Part shown: positions 44,605 through 58,043 of the stretch, one piece after another
How the letters are laid out: each line of letters opens with the position of its first letter
How positions within the stretch are numbered: the stretch's first letter is position 1
Assembly (NCBI RefSeq): GCF_048544455.1
Contig: NC_133537.1
Coordinates: forward strand, 312,207,738-312,271,737
Source of the DNA: Silene latifolia
Taxonomy: Eukaryota > Streptophyta > Magnoliopsida > Caryophyllales > Caryophyllaceae
DNA: 64,000 nucleotides
Reading direction: 5' to 3'
Made by a program: the position numbers and the translations under genes
Notes under the pieces: model-generated
What the model saw: only the letters and a program-made list of their open reading frames with translations
Database searches by the model: none
Told to the model about the DNA's origin: nothing

Positions 44605-45946
44605 TGTAACACCCCCATACTCCAAGTGCCTTACCAGGACCACTCAGGTATAAGGATACTACCATCTCGGTTGCCCGAGGTACTGAATATCATAAGACAA
44701 TAAAGAAACATACTTTTAAAGTAATTATAGATTAAGTGATTACAGGTTCAAACCAAAACTAATAAAAGAAATTACAAGGTTCTCATACGGTCTACAGCTA
44801 AAACTATCAAAGCTACTAGACTTCGTCTGACACAGCGGAAGACTTCTAACTGCCACGTGGTGACTCATCCCAGCTATCCCATACGCGTCATATCACACTC
44901 GCTCAATAATCGCTCACCACCCCGAATGGATCACCACGCTTTTTTAAAACATTTAAACGGGTGAGTACTAATCACACAATTCAATATATATATCAACAAT
45001 AAGATAAAAGACATTTGAATTGTCACACACACACACACACACACCACCAACTCCCATCGTCTCAATCGACCGTCCACGGACCACCGCTCGCTGGGGGACC
45101 GCAGCCGTTCCCACCTAAGCCCCGCTCATCGTACGAGCGATAACCCTGTCCCATTAATGTGCACATCCCCTCCCGTGGCGGGTTCCACGATGGGCGAAAC
45201 TAGGGCGTGAAGTCACTCCCGCAAGTGACCCCACTCAGCCGAGAACGCATCTCGAGAGCCATAGACAACCAATCACAATCACAATCACAATCACAATCAT
45301 CATATCAAACAACTAACTACAGCACATCACCAATATCCCATTATGGGACTAATACTGAGTAGGAAATCCTACCTGGAAAGCACAACATGCAGACGGTATC
45401 TACAATTTTGTATCAAAACGGCTCCTCTACGAATTCTCCTCCTATCATACAACACATAAAGACTACACATCACAAACTACACACCAAAACCCCAATTCCT
45501 AAATTAGGGTTTAACCAATCTTAACAAAACATTATAAAAACTATATTAAAAGCTTACCCTCGACGCAAGGAATCCGACGACACGAAAAACGACAAGAACC
45601 GACCGTCTCGAACTCCGGAATTGCTAAGAATGCGATTAGGAAGATGAACTGGTCGCTTTCTCTCTTAAACAGGGTTTTAGGTTTTGTAAAAGTGAATTAA
45701 AACAATGACGAATATGTCTAAATACCTTAATCGCATAATTAACAAAACCCGAGAAAACTCCCCGTAAAACCGGACACTCGATCGAGTACCCAAGGTACTC
45801 GATCGAGTACCCCTTACTCGATCGAGTACCCCTTACTCGATCGAGTACCCAACAGTCGAAACTATTCTAAAACGCAACTTACCCTTACTCGAGAGTAAGG
45901 CCTACTCGATAGAGTACCCAAAGACTCAAAAATACGGAGTATTACG
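44605..45946 (-). repeat. LTR 1 of the tandem element
   Basis: Starts TGTAACACCCCCATACTCC and ends GTATTACG, with the terminal CA changed to CG. It has a palindrome array at 45774-45849 and a CA microsatellite near 45026. Confidence 0.9.
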
Positions 45947-48900
45947 GTCTTCCCTCTTAAAAAAGAACTTCGTCCCCGAAGTTCAACCCATACATAAAAA
46001 AACAACCATACTGACTCGACCAAGACACAACAACTTAGCTAAGGACTCAAGAACTCGACCGAACATAGAACATGAACTCTTAACACCCACTCCACCAACT
46101 ATGTTTACTTCCACAACATGACTCACTATATCGTATCTACTACATATATATCTCTCACGACACCAACTCCATACATAACCAACTACCATCCTCTAATGCC
46201 GCTAGCTCCATAATATCATCAACTATCAAATCCAATACCAAGACACTCATAGACATCAAACGGGATGTTACATTCTACCACCCTTAAAAGGAACTTCGTC
46301 CTCGAAGTTTACTCACACTCGTAACCTCATCATCCAACTGTCAATACTAGCGAAATATTCTCACACTCCTAAACATCACGCTACTACAAGCACGGTCATG
46401 ACCTTTAATAAAATCACCCACAACACGAATCGATCTTTTATTCTACATCAAGACTCAACTTCCGAATATATTACCATATGTACAACCATCAAAATCTGTT
46501 TTATCGCATCCTACTCCTCTTAAGACAAATGTTACGTCCTCGTAACTCACTAATACCAAACCATATCTATATCTCATTACCCTCTGTACCACCACATGTC
46601 AAACATAACCGTCTATAAACCAAACACTCACCATTCTTATATCCAAGGCTCCCATACATAAACATTTCCCATTCCTCAACTCATTCAAAGAAATAAGCAC
46701 CTAACCTATACTATAAACTCGTAGCAAATCACCATACCCACTCTTCATTATTACCGCCAAACAACATACCTCTCACGTAAGGCACTTATCTCCCGTAAGC
46801 ATAACTCACGATCCGCACTCGTTACGTACACGCACACTAGATCCTCAAGTTCTTTCTTTCATTACCGCAAAATTCATACACAACTTAACATGACACTAAT
46901 TTCCCCAACACCCTACACTCACTGTCTCAACAAAAGATTATGAACTACCTGCCGCTTTCAGATCATTACAACACATGTTCCACGAATCATTTTCCATTAC
47001 CATGTCTACCGATGTCTCATCCGAAAACAAGATCAAAATTACCGTAACAACCCCTCACAACCGTGTCCCATCAATAGATTATCACTATCCCATGACAACA
47101 ACGAAACATATACAACTCTATTTCACATCATACTCTACCTCATTCCCAACTTAACTTGGTAAAGAAAACATGAATAAGCAAGACAACCGTCTATCAAAGA
47201 CAAATCGAAACTCGCAGAGAGCAACATCACACAAAACAACAATCTATGTATAACTGGTATGTACTTTCGAAACTCGAATCATAATCATCCCGCCTACTCC
47301 ACCACAACCGGTGACGGCATCACAACACCGCCACCAACAGCCACACCGTAGTGCGAAAATACCCGCATCACAGACTATGTACCGTGCCCGGATCACCACC
47401 CGAGGCACCACAACCACCCCGATAGGCATCACAACTGCATACAATTCCCATAAATACCGACTTAAGCATAACTTCTCGGACAAGAAAAACTTACTTAAAT
47501 CCACCTTATTAAATTACCACGCAACATATTATATGGATAAACAGATAAGCATCTCATGAACATCATTTCTACCATTTCCAGGGATACACATGTGTTATCA
47601 ATACACATAAAATTATAACTAGCTATGTCAAATCAATCAAGTTATTACCTTTTTGGATATCATTCAATTAAATTACCGTGCCCAACATATATATTACAGA
47701 ACATTCATAAAACAACTTTATAATTATCACACCATACCACTTCTTGTGAGGTCAGAACCTCACACAAACATTTATACAAATCACAGACCCGTAATCACAA
47801 CCAATCGGTCAATCCCGACCACGTAAGTTACCACTCGAAAAGGTTACCCGCTGCCCGAGTTTAACTCATATGCCCCTCATAACATATTCCCCCATTCGCA
47901 CAACCATCACTTCCCGCCAAATATAACCATACCTTCACTATTCAACTAATAGCGTCCGCCTCATCTAACCACATCTTATACCCTCTCACAATCATACACA
48001 ACAATCAGGTCCCTACCAAATCAACCTCTTTAGAATTGTTACCTTTCTAATATTCCATCACTCTTAACCATTAGTGATAACACCACAATGCCACCGCTGC
48101 TCGTATATAAAATCTCTTACACTCATATCAGAATAACATGGTTTTTCTCCTATTTTTGGTTAATATTGCAAATAACGAACATCAAACCCATCCACAAAAT
48201 TACCTCAACATTATTCCCAAAGCTAACTTATTTGTATTGTCATCCAACTCTCCACCAAATATCTCGTATCGTGCCAATGCTCCACCAACTTCTTACTCCC
48301 TTAATTCCTCGAAACTCATTACCAATCATGTTGTCCTGAAACTCCTATATAACCTTTAGCTAACATCCTCGTGATACCATCACACATTTCGATGATTCCT
48401 TCTCTTTATATCACATAGCTTCGGTGAACATTTTCCTCAGCTTACTTTTATCCTTCTTTTCTCTTTACACTCAATAATACCAATTAATAGTTCAACTCAT
48501 TATTCCTTCTAGCTAACTCTTTAGAAATCTGGTCACCCCTTCGTTGCTCCAAAACTCGGCCCATTATTTTCTACCGACATCATCTCACTCTTTCTTCCCA
48601 TGGATCTTCTCTTATTATGCTATCACTCATACTTGCCACTAATCTATCCATAGAACCAACGTTTAATGTTCAAACAATTGCATCTCCCTTTTTACATCTC
48701 TAGAAATCAGAATTCATTTAATACCGTCAATTACCCAAGGAACTCTTACAGTAGTTTCATCTTTTAATAAACCTCCCAAACTCACTCACTGTCTATAAAT
48801 ACACCTCGCGACATGTCTCCACAAAGTTCACTATATATTACTCTTCTCAACCCCTTTAAACGAACTTTCACTACATAAATCCATAACCCACACGACTCCT

Positions 48901-49348
48901 AACCATTTCCTTCCATAACTCTTTACACATCTCAAGCTGCCACTATCCACATTCTTACTTTCAATTTTTTTTTTCATTCTCACGTTCATTATACTCACAT
49001 CATCCCTTGCCTATATTCACTTATTTTTACATTACTCAACACACAATCATATCACTCATCCCGTCTCGCAAAACGTGCGCCATGCCTCAATAGACTATAC
49101 CAATCTTCCTTTTCTTTTTCCACCATCTATCATAATCACATATAACTCATGTCCTCCCCACCGAACTCATACTCATCATAGTGCCACTCTTTACATCATA
49201 AGATTGGGTAACTTACGCTCCAGGACCAACACATACGTAAAACAATGCATAAAGAAGTAATACAACACCTTTGAATTAAACGTAATATGCAACGAATGTC
49301 AAAAGACAAACATATGACCCGAAATACGCATATGACCAAGACAGACCC

Positions 49349-49610
49349 ACTCGATCGAGTACGTAACCTACTCGATCGAGTTGAGGCTACTCGATCGAGT
49401 GCCCAACATGCTCGATCGAGTGCCCCGACTCTTAACCCAAAAGACCTTCCGATCTCTCGACTTACTCGACCGAGTAGCCCGGCTACTCGATCGAGTGACC
49501 CCATACTCGATCGAGTGCCCGAGGTACTCGATCGAGTGCCCAAAAACACGATTCTGGTCAAAATAACGACAAGTACCCACTCGATCGAATCAAACCCACT
49601 CGATCGAGTC
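49349..49610. repeat. Palindromic ACTCGATCGAGT array, internal region 1
   Basis: About nine copies, in the same position relative to the PBS as the Gypsy-1 leader array. Open frames here with repeated LDRVP are only translations of the repeat. Confidence 0.9.
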
Positions 49611-50330
49611 ATGCAGACTCGTGAATACTACCCGCATGTTATCTCACATACCCCAACGTACTATGCATTCAAATATGCGCGACTCCTCATACAATCAACA
49701 AAATAATCTACTTCGTGTTATTAAGTGCCACGTTATAAAAAAGCCATCATGCTTTTCATCCAATTCGTTATACAAAACACATATCATTGAACCTCTATTC
49801 TTCATGCTACTACTTACCAAAAGTCAAACATTACCATCTATCATGCTCATATAACATTCAACTTTCAATCATGTATTACTCGCATGTTTTAAATTTTCAT
49901 AACTTTTCATAACACAAACCACACCCATACACTACAAATCCTATTTCCATGTTGCTAATACAACAACATTACAAATCCACTTCATCACACATCATCATAT
50001 ACGAACTACTTTCTTTTTCTACCATATCATTCATCATTCTCATATACTTTCCCAACGATTCCAACCAACATGTCAACCAACTATCATGCAACATGCTTTC
50101 AACAAACCATATACAAAGACAATTAACATACACGCCGCACATATACACACGGACTCCACGTTCCCATACCATGATCGGCTTAAGTATCATGGGGCCAAGA
50201 TTTTGAAGTGAGGGCGCCTACTCACCCAAAACCTAGCATCAGTCGGGGCTCCCATTACACATACACCAGGTTCATTTTATTAGACTCCCTATGTTCATTA
50301 TGTTCATTTGTTACAGGTTCCAAAATCGTC

Positions 50331-50342
50331 GCTCTGATACCA
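50331..50342 (-). other. PBS of unit 1 (tRNA-iMet type)
   Basis: TGGTATCAGAGC on the minus strand, two bases inside LTR 2. Confidence 0.88.
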
Positions 50343-50344
50343 TT

Positions 50345-51680
50345 TGTAACACCCCCATACTCCAAGTGCCTTACCAGGACCACTCAGGTATAAGGATACT
50401 ACCATCTCGGTTGCCCGAGGTACTGAATATCATAAGACAATAAAGAAACATACTTTTAAAGTAATTATAGATTAAGTGATTACAGGTTCAAACCAAAACT
50501 AATAAAAGAAATTACAAGGTTCTCATACGGTCTACAGCTAAAACTATCAAAGCTACTAGACTTCGTCTGACACAGCGGAAGACTTCTAACTGCCACGTGG
50601 TGACTCATCCCAGCTATCCCATACGCGTCATATCACACCTGCTCAATAATCGCCACCACCCCGAATGGATCACCACGCTTTTTAAAACATTTAAACGGGG
50701 TCGAGTACTAATCACACAATTCAATATATATATCAACAATAAGATAAAAGATACCTGAATCACACACACACACACACCACCAACTCCCATCGTCTCAATA
50801 TCGACCGTCCTTTGGACCCTCGCGTGGGGGACCGCACTGTTCCCACCTAAGCCCCGCTCATCGTACGAGCGATAACCCTGTCCCATTAATGTGCACATCC
50901 CCTCCCGTGGCGGGTTCCACGAAGGGCGAAACTAGGGCGTGAAGTCACTCCCGCAAGTGACCCCACTCAGCCGAGAACGCATCTCGAGAGCCATAGACAA
51001 CCAATCACAATCACAATCACAATCACAATCATCATATCAAACAACTAACTACAACACATCACCAATATCCCATTATGGGACTAATACCGAGTAGGAAATC
51101 CTACCTGGAAAGCACAACACGCAGACGGTATCTACAGCTGTATCAAAACGGCTCCTCTACGAATTCTCCTCCTATCATACAGCACATAAAGACTACACAT
51201 CACAAACTACACACCAAAACCCCCAATTCCTAAATTAGGGTTTAACCAATCTTAACAAAACATTATAAAAACTATATTAAAAGCTTACCCTCGACGCAAG
51301 GAATCCGACGACACGAAAAACGACAAGAACCGACCGTCGAACTCCGGAATTGCTAAGAATGCGATTAGGAAGATGAACTGGTCGCTTTCTCTCTTAAACA
51401 GGGTTTTAGGTTTTGTAAAAGTGAATTAAAACAATGACGAATATGTCTAAATACCTTAATCGCATAATTAACAAAACCCGAGAAAACTCCCCGTAAAACG
51501 GGACACTCGATCGAGTACCCAAGGTACTCGATCGAGTACCCGCTTACTCGATCGAGTACCCCTGACTACTCGATCGAGTACCCAACAGTCGAAACTATTC
51601 TAAACGCAACTTACCCTTACTCGACAGAGTAAGGCCTACTCGATAGAGTACCCAAAGACTCAAAAATACGGAGTATTACA
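50345..51680 (-). repeat. LTR 2 of the tandem element (shared middle LTR)
   Basis: TGTAACACCC to GAGTATTACA. It carries a palindrome array at 51505-51583. It serves both units and has no target duplication at either side. Confidence 0.9.
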
Positions 51681-54600
51681 GTCTTCCCTCCTTAAAAAGA
51701 ACTTCGTCCCCGAAGTTCAACCCATACAAAAAAAAACAACCATACCGACTCGACCAAGACACAACAACTTAGCTAAGGACTCAAGAACTCGACCGAACAT
51801 AGAACATGAACTCTTAACACCCACTCCACCAACTATGTTTACTTCCACAACATGACTCACTATATCGTATCTACTACATATATATCTCTCACGACACCAA
51901 CTCCATACATAACCAACTACCATCCTCTAATGCTGCTAGCTCCATAATATCATCAACTATCAAATCCAATACCAAGACACTCATAGACATCAAACGGGAT
52001 GTTACATTCTACCACCCTTAAAAGGAACTTCGTCCTCGAAGTTTACTCACACTCGTAACCTCATCATCCAACCGTCAACACTAGCGAAATATTCTCACAC
52101 TCCTAAACATCACGCTACTACAAGCACGGTCATGACCTTTAATAAAATCACCCACAACACGAATCGATCTTTTATTCTACATCAAGACTCAACTTCCGAA
52201 TATATTACCATATGTACAACCATCAAAATCTGTTTTATCGCATCCTACTCCTCTTAAGACAAATGTTACGTCCTCGTAACTCACTAATACCAAACCATAT
52301 CTATATCTCATTACCCTCTGTACCACCACATGTCAAACATAACCGTCTATAAACCAAACACTCACCATTCTTATATCCAAGGCTCCCATACATAAACATT
52401 TCCCATTCCTCAACTCATTCAGCAGCGCACCTAACCTATACTATAAACTCGTAGCAAATCACTATACCCACTCTTCATTATTATCGCCAAACAACATACC
52501 TCTCTACGTAAGGCACTTATCCCAGAAGCATAACTCACGATCCGCACTCGTTACGTACACGCACACTAGATCCTCAAGTTCTTTCTTTCATTACCGCAAA
52601 ATTCATACACAACTTAACATGACACTAATTTCCCCAACACCCTACACTCACTGTCTCAACAAAAGATTATGAACTACCTGCCGCTTTCAGCTCATTACAA
52701 CACATGTTCCACTAATCATTTTCCATTACCATGTCTACCGATGTCTCATCCGAAAACAAGATCAAAATTACCGTAACAACCTCTCACAACCGTGTCCCAT
52801 CAATAGATTATCACTATCCCATGACAAAAACGAAACATATACAACTCTATTTCACATCATACTCTACCTCATTCCCAACTTAACCCGGTAAAGAAAACAT
52901 GAATAAGCAAGACAACCGTCTATCAAAGACAAACCGAAACTCATGCAGAGCAACATCACACAAAACAACAATCTATGTATAATCGGTATGTACTTTCGAA
53001 ACTCGAATCATAATCATCCCGCCTACTCCACCACAACCGTGACGGCATCACAACACCGCCACCAACAATGCCACACCGTAGTGCGAAAATACCCGCATCA
53101 CAAAGACTATGTACCGTGCCCGGATCACCACCCGAGGCACCACAACCACCCCGATAGGCATCACAACTGCATACAATTCCCATAAATACTGACTCGGCAT
53201 AACTTCTCAGACAAGAAAAACTTACTTAAATCTACCTTATTAAATTACCACGCAACATATTATATGGATAAACAGATAAGCATCTCATGAACATCATTTC
53301 TACCATTTCCCGGGATACACATGTGTTATCAATACACATAAAATTATAACTAGCTATGTCAAATCAATCAAGTTATTACCTTTTTGGATATCATTCAATT
53401 AAATTACCGTGCCCAACATATATATTACAGAACATTCATAAAACAACTTTATAATTATCATACCATACCACTTCTTGTGAGGTCAGAACCTCACACAAAC
53501 ATTTATACAAATCACAGACCCGTAATCACAACCAACTGGTCAATCCTGACCACGTAAGTTACCACTCGAAAAAGGTTACCTGCTGCCCGAGTTTAACTCA
53601 TATGCCCCTCATAACATATTCCCCCATTCGCACAACCATCACTTCCCGCCAAATATAACCATACCTTCACTATTCAACTAATAGCGTCCGCCTCATCTAA
53701 CCACATCTTATACCCTCTCACAATCATACACAACAATCAGGTCCCTACCAAATCAACCTCTTTAGAATTGTTACCTTTCTAATATTCCATCACTCTTAAC
53801 CATTAGTGATAACACCACAATGCCACCGCTGCTCGTATATAAAATCTCTTACACTCATATCAGAATAACATGGTTTTTCTCCTATTTTTGGTTAATATTG
53901 CAAATAACGAACATCAAACCCATCCACAAAATTACCTCAACATTATTCCCAAAGCTAACTTATTTGTATTGTCATCCAACTCTCCACCAAATATCTCGTA
54001 TCGTGCCAATGCTCCACCAACTTCTTACTCCCTTAATTCCTCGAAACTCATTACCAATCATGTTGTCCTGAAACTCCTATATAACCTTTAGCTAACATCC
54101 TCGTGATACCATCACACATTTCGATGATTCCTTATCTTTATATCACATAGCTTCGGTGAACATTTTCCTCAGCTTACTTTTATCCTTCTTTTCTCTTTAC
54201 ACTCAATAATACCAATTAATAGTTCAACTCCTTATTCCTTCTAGCTAACTCTTTAGAAATCTGGTCACCCCTTCGTTGCTCCAAAACTCAGTTCCATTAT
54301 TTTCTACCGACATCATCTCACTCTTTCTTCCCATGGATCTTCTCTTATTATGCTATCACTCATACTTGCCACTAATCTATCCATAGAACCAACGTTTAAT
54401 GTTCAAACAATTGCATCTCCCTTTTTACATCTCTAGAAATCAGAATTCATTTAATACCGTCAATTACCCAAGGAACTCTTACAGTAGTTTCCTCTTTTAA
54501 TAAACCTCCCAAACTCACTCACTGTCTATAAATACACCTCGCGACATGTCTCCACAAAGTTCACTATATATTACTCTTCTCAACCCCTTTAAACGAACTT

Positions 54601-55081
54601 TCACTACATAAATCCATAACCCACACGACTCCTAACCATTTCCTTCCATAACTCTTTACACATCTCAAGCTGCCACTATCCACATTCTTACTTTCATTTT
54701 TTTTTTCATTCTCACGTTCATTATACTCACATCATCCCTTGCCTATATTCACTTATTTTTACATTACTCAACACACAATCATATCACTCATCCCGTCTCG
54801 CAAAACGTGCGCCATGCCTCAATAGACTATACCAATCTTCCTTTTCTTTTTCCACCATCTATCATAATCACATATAACTCATGTCCTCCCCACCGAACTC
54901 ATACTCATCATAGTGCCACTCTTTACATCATAAGATTGGGTAACTTACGCTCCAGGACCAACACATACGTAAAACAATGCATAAAGAAGTAATACAACAC
55001 CTTTGAATTAAACGTAATATGCAACGAATGTCAAAAGACAAACATATGACCCGAAATACGCATATGACCTGCACAGACCCC

Positions 55082-55341
55082 ACTCGATCGAGTACCAGAA
55101 CCTACTCGATCGAGTTGAGGCTACTCGATCGAGTGCCCAACATGCTCGATCGAGTGCCCCGACTCTTAACCCAAACAGACCTTCGATCTCGACTTACTCG
55201 ACCGAGTAGCCCGGCTACTCGATCGAGTGACCCCATACTCGATCGAGTGCCCGAGGTACTCGATCGAGTGCCCAAAAACACGATTCTGGTCAAAATAACG
55301 ACAAGTACCCACTCGATCGAATCAAACCCACTCGATCGAGT
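55082..55341. repeat. Palindromic ACTCGATCGAGT array, internal region 2
   Basis: Second copy of the array at 49349-49610. Confidence 0.9.
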
Positions 55342-56062
55342 CATGCAGACTCGTGAATACTACCCGCATGTTATCTCACATACCCCAACGTACTATGCAT
55401 TCAAATATGCGCGACTCCTCATACAATCAACAAAATAATCTACTTCGTGTTATTAAGTGCCACGTTATAAACGACCATCATGCTTTTCATCCAATTCGTT
55501 ATACAAAACACATATCATTGAACCTCTATTCTTCATGCTACTACTTACCAAAAGTCAAACATTACCATCTATCATGCTCATATAACATTCAACTTTCAAT
55601 CATGTATTACTCGCATGTTTTAAATTTTCATAACTTTTCATAACACAAACCACACCCATACACTACAAATCCTATTTCCATGTTGCTAATACAACAACAT
55701 TACAAATCCACTTCATCACACATCATCATATACGAACTACTTTCTTTTTCTACCATATCATTCATCATTCTCATATACTTTCCCAACGATTCCAACCAAC
55801 ATGTCAACCAACTATCATGCAACATGCTTTCAACAAACCATATACAGCACAATTAACATACACGTCGCACATATACACACGGACTCCACGTTCCCATACC
55901 ATGTGACTGGCTTAAGTATCATGGGGCCAAGATTTTGAAGTGAGGGCGCCTACTCACCCAAAACCTAGCATCATCTAGGGCTCCCATTACACATACACCA
56001 GGTTCATTTTATTAGACTCCCTATGTTCATTATGTTCATTTGTTACAGGTTCCAAAATCGTC

Positions 56063-56074
56063 GCTCTGATACCA
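56063..56074 (-). other. PBS of unit 2 (tRNA-iMet type)
   Basis: TGGTATCAGAGC on the minus strand, two bases inside LTR 3. Confidence 0.88.
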
Positions 56075-56076
56075 TT

Positions 56077-57434
56077 TGTAACACCCCCATACTCCAAGTG
56101 CCTTACCAGGACCACTCAGGTATAAGGATACTACCATCTCGGTTGCCCGAGGTACTGAATATCATAAGACAATAAAGAAACATACTTTTAAAGTAATTAT
56201 AGATTAAGTGATTACAGGTTCAAACCAAAACTAATAAAAGAAATTACAAGGTTCTCATACGGTCTACAGCTAAAACTATCAAAGCTACTAGACTTTCGTC
56301 CGACACAACGGAAGACTTCTAAGCGCCACGTGGTGACTCATCCGGCTATCCCATACGCGTCATATCACACCGCTCAATAATCGCTCACCACCCCGAATGG
56401 ATCACCACAGTTTTTAAAACATTTAAACGGGGTCAATACTAATCACACAATTCAATATATATCAACAATAAGATAAACAGACAAATTTGAATCGTCACAC
56501 ACACACACACACACACCACCAACTCCCATCGTCTCAATACCGACCGTCCTTTGGACCAGCCCGCCGTGGGGGACCGCAGCCGTTCCCACCTAAGCCCCGC
56601 TCATCGTACGAGCGATAACCCCGTCCATTAATGTGCACATCCCCTCCCGTGGCGGGTTCCACGAAGGGCGAAACTAGGGCGTGAAGTCACTCCCGCAAGT
56701 GACCCCACTCACCCGAGAACGCATCTCGAGAGCCATAGACAACCAATCACAATCACAATCACAATCACAATCACAATCATCATATCAAACAACTAACTAC
56801 AAAGACATCACCAATATCCCATTATGGGACTAATACCGAGTAGGAAATCCTACCTGGAAAGCACAACACGCAGACGGTATCTACAACTGTATCAAAACGG
56901 CTCCTCTACGAATTCTCCTCCTATCATACAAACACATAAAGACTACACATCACAAACTACACACCAAAACCCCCAATTCCTAAATTAGGGTTTAACCAAT
57001 CTTAACAAAACATTATAAAAACTATATTAAAAGCTTACCCTCGACGCAAGGAATCCGACGACACGAAAAACGACAAGAACCGACCGTCGAACTCCGGAAT
57101 TGCTAAGAATGCGATTAGGAAGATGAACTGGTCGCTTTCTCTCTTAAACAGGGTTTTAGGTTTTGTAAAAGTGAATTAAAACAATGACGAATATGTCTAA
57201 ATACCTTAATCGCATAATTAACAAAACCCGAGAAAACTCCCCTCAGAAACCGGGACACTCGATCGAGTACCCAAGGTACTCGATCGAGTACCTCCTTACT
57301 CGATCGAGTACCCCAGCTACTCGATCGAGTACCCAACAGGTCAGAAACTATTCTAAAACGCAACTTACCCTTACTCGACAGAGTAAGGCCTACTCGATAG
57401 AGTACCCAAAGACTCAAAAATACGGAGTATTACA
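56077..57434 (-). repeat. LTR 3 of the tandem element
   Basis: TGTAACACCC to GAGTATTACA, followed by the outer target duplication ATGGT. Palindrome array at 57257-57335. Confidence 0.9.
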
Positions 57435-57439
57435 ATGGT

Positions 57440-57782
57440 AATGGAACCTTAAGGACTTATGCTCATGCTCGCACGTTTACTTCCTCTGCCTTGCATGCCG
57501 AAGGACATGCTGCTATCATGGCACTAAATTGGGCCTTGGACGAAGGCTATCTCCATATTAGACTTGTTACAGATTGTCTTGTTTTAGTTATGCAGGTTGC
57601 CGAAACGGAGAAGGCGATTGCGTCTATTAGCTACATTATCCAGGATCTTTAGTCTACTGCGTCTCGTTTCCACTGTTGTTCTCTTAGTTATCGTCCTAGG
57701 GGAGTGAATATGATAGCTCATAATCTTGCCCAGAAAGCTATATTGTAAGCTATGCTATGTATTGCTGTCAAAAAAAAAAAAA
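57440..57782 (+). pseudogene. LINE RNase H end, 3' UTR and poly(A)
   Basis: It resumes the frame as NGTLRTYAHARTFTSSALHAEG and HAAIMALNWALDEGYLHIRL, with the catalytic Glu (AEGHAA) and Asp (VTDCLVLV). An in-frame TAG follows IIQDL. The same frame then continues with the conserved RGVNMIAHNLAQKA tail, so the TAG is a late nonsense change. A 13-A tail and the second target duplication close the LINE. Confidence 0.88.
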
Positions 57783-58043
57783 TTAACTTGAAGTAATTCA
57801 ATTCATAATTCATGGTTTAAGTTCACAAATTCTTACTTGTGACGCGTCACATCCGGTTTAAACAATGACAAAAAAGTGAACTAGGCATTTTTGAAAATAT
57901 ATATCCTGTAGCCATTTTATGAAGGATTTAGAATTAACAGCCATCGCAGAAAACAGAATCAGAACGCAAGCCTGAGATAAAGGAATACTCAACATGGAAT
58001 CTATCTATACACCTTACTAAAATATGGGTAAGGCAAGTTACTG

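Larger units (their letters stand above)
45947..50344 (-). other. Internal region 1 of the tandem element (non-coding)
   Basis: 4.4 kb, C/A/T-rich on the plus strand with no coding signal. It contains motifs like those beside the Gypsy-1 PPT (CCCTTAAAAGGAACTTCGTCCTCGAAG at 46287-46313 and a TTACGTCC...GTAAC block at 46530), so it is probably a diverged Gypsy interior. A palindrome array is at 49349-49610. PBS TGGTATCAGAGC (minus) at 50331-50342. Confidence 0.75.
51681..56076 (-). other. Internal region 2 of the tandem element (non-coding)
   Basis: Nearly identical to internal region 1 over its whole length. It differs by few substitutions and by clustered small indels, often at CAG/CTG. It includes a palindrome array at 55082-55341. 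Confidence 0.75.
44605..57434 (-). mobile_element. Tandem non-autonomous Gypsy element (LTR-int-LTR-int-LTR), LARD-like
   Basis: Three LTRs (44605-45946, 50345-51680, 56077-57434) related to the Gypsy-1 LTR enclose two nearly identical 4.4-kb internal regions. Target duplication ATGGT lies only at the outer ends (44600-44604, 57435-57439), so the three-LTR unit arose by recombination or inserted as one. PBS and PPT are retained in each unit. No gag or pol coding is recognisable, so it would depend on an autonomous relative such as Gypsy-1. Confidence 0.9.
32859..57782 (+). mobile_element. 5'-truncated L1-type LINE with RNase H, split by two Gypsy insertions
   Basis: The LINE occupies 32859-34326, 44031-44604 and 57440-57782 and ends in a poly(A) run (57770-57782). 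A target duplication is visible as AATTCACTTGAAGT (32845-32858) and AATTAACTTGAAGT (57781-57794), 13 of 14 matching. Removing each Gypsy with one copy of its 5-bp duplication rejoins the frame exactly (ALP-VGSEF and LDG-NGTL). It starts mid-RT, as expected of 5' truncation. Confidence 0.9.

Noticed and set aside
49287-49706. Frame with repeated LDRVP / TRSS peptide
   Set aside because: Translation of the ACTCGATCGAGT array, and its copy at 55019-55438 breaks differently.
45947-50344. A cryptic gene or undescribed system in the 4.4-kb interior of the tandem element
   Set aside because: Only short frames of biased composition; PPT-like and Gypsy-type motifs point to a decayed retroelement interior.
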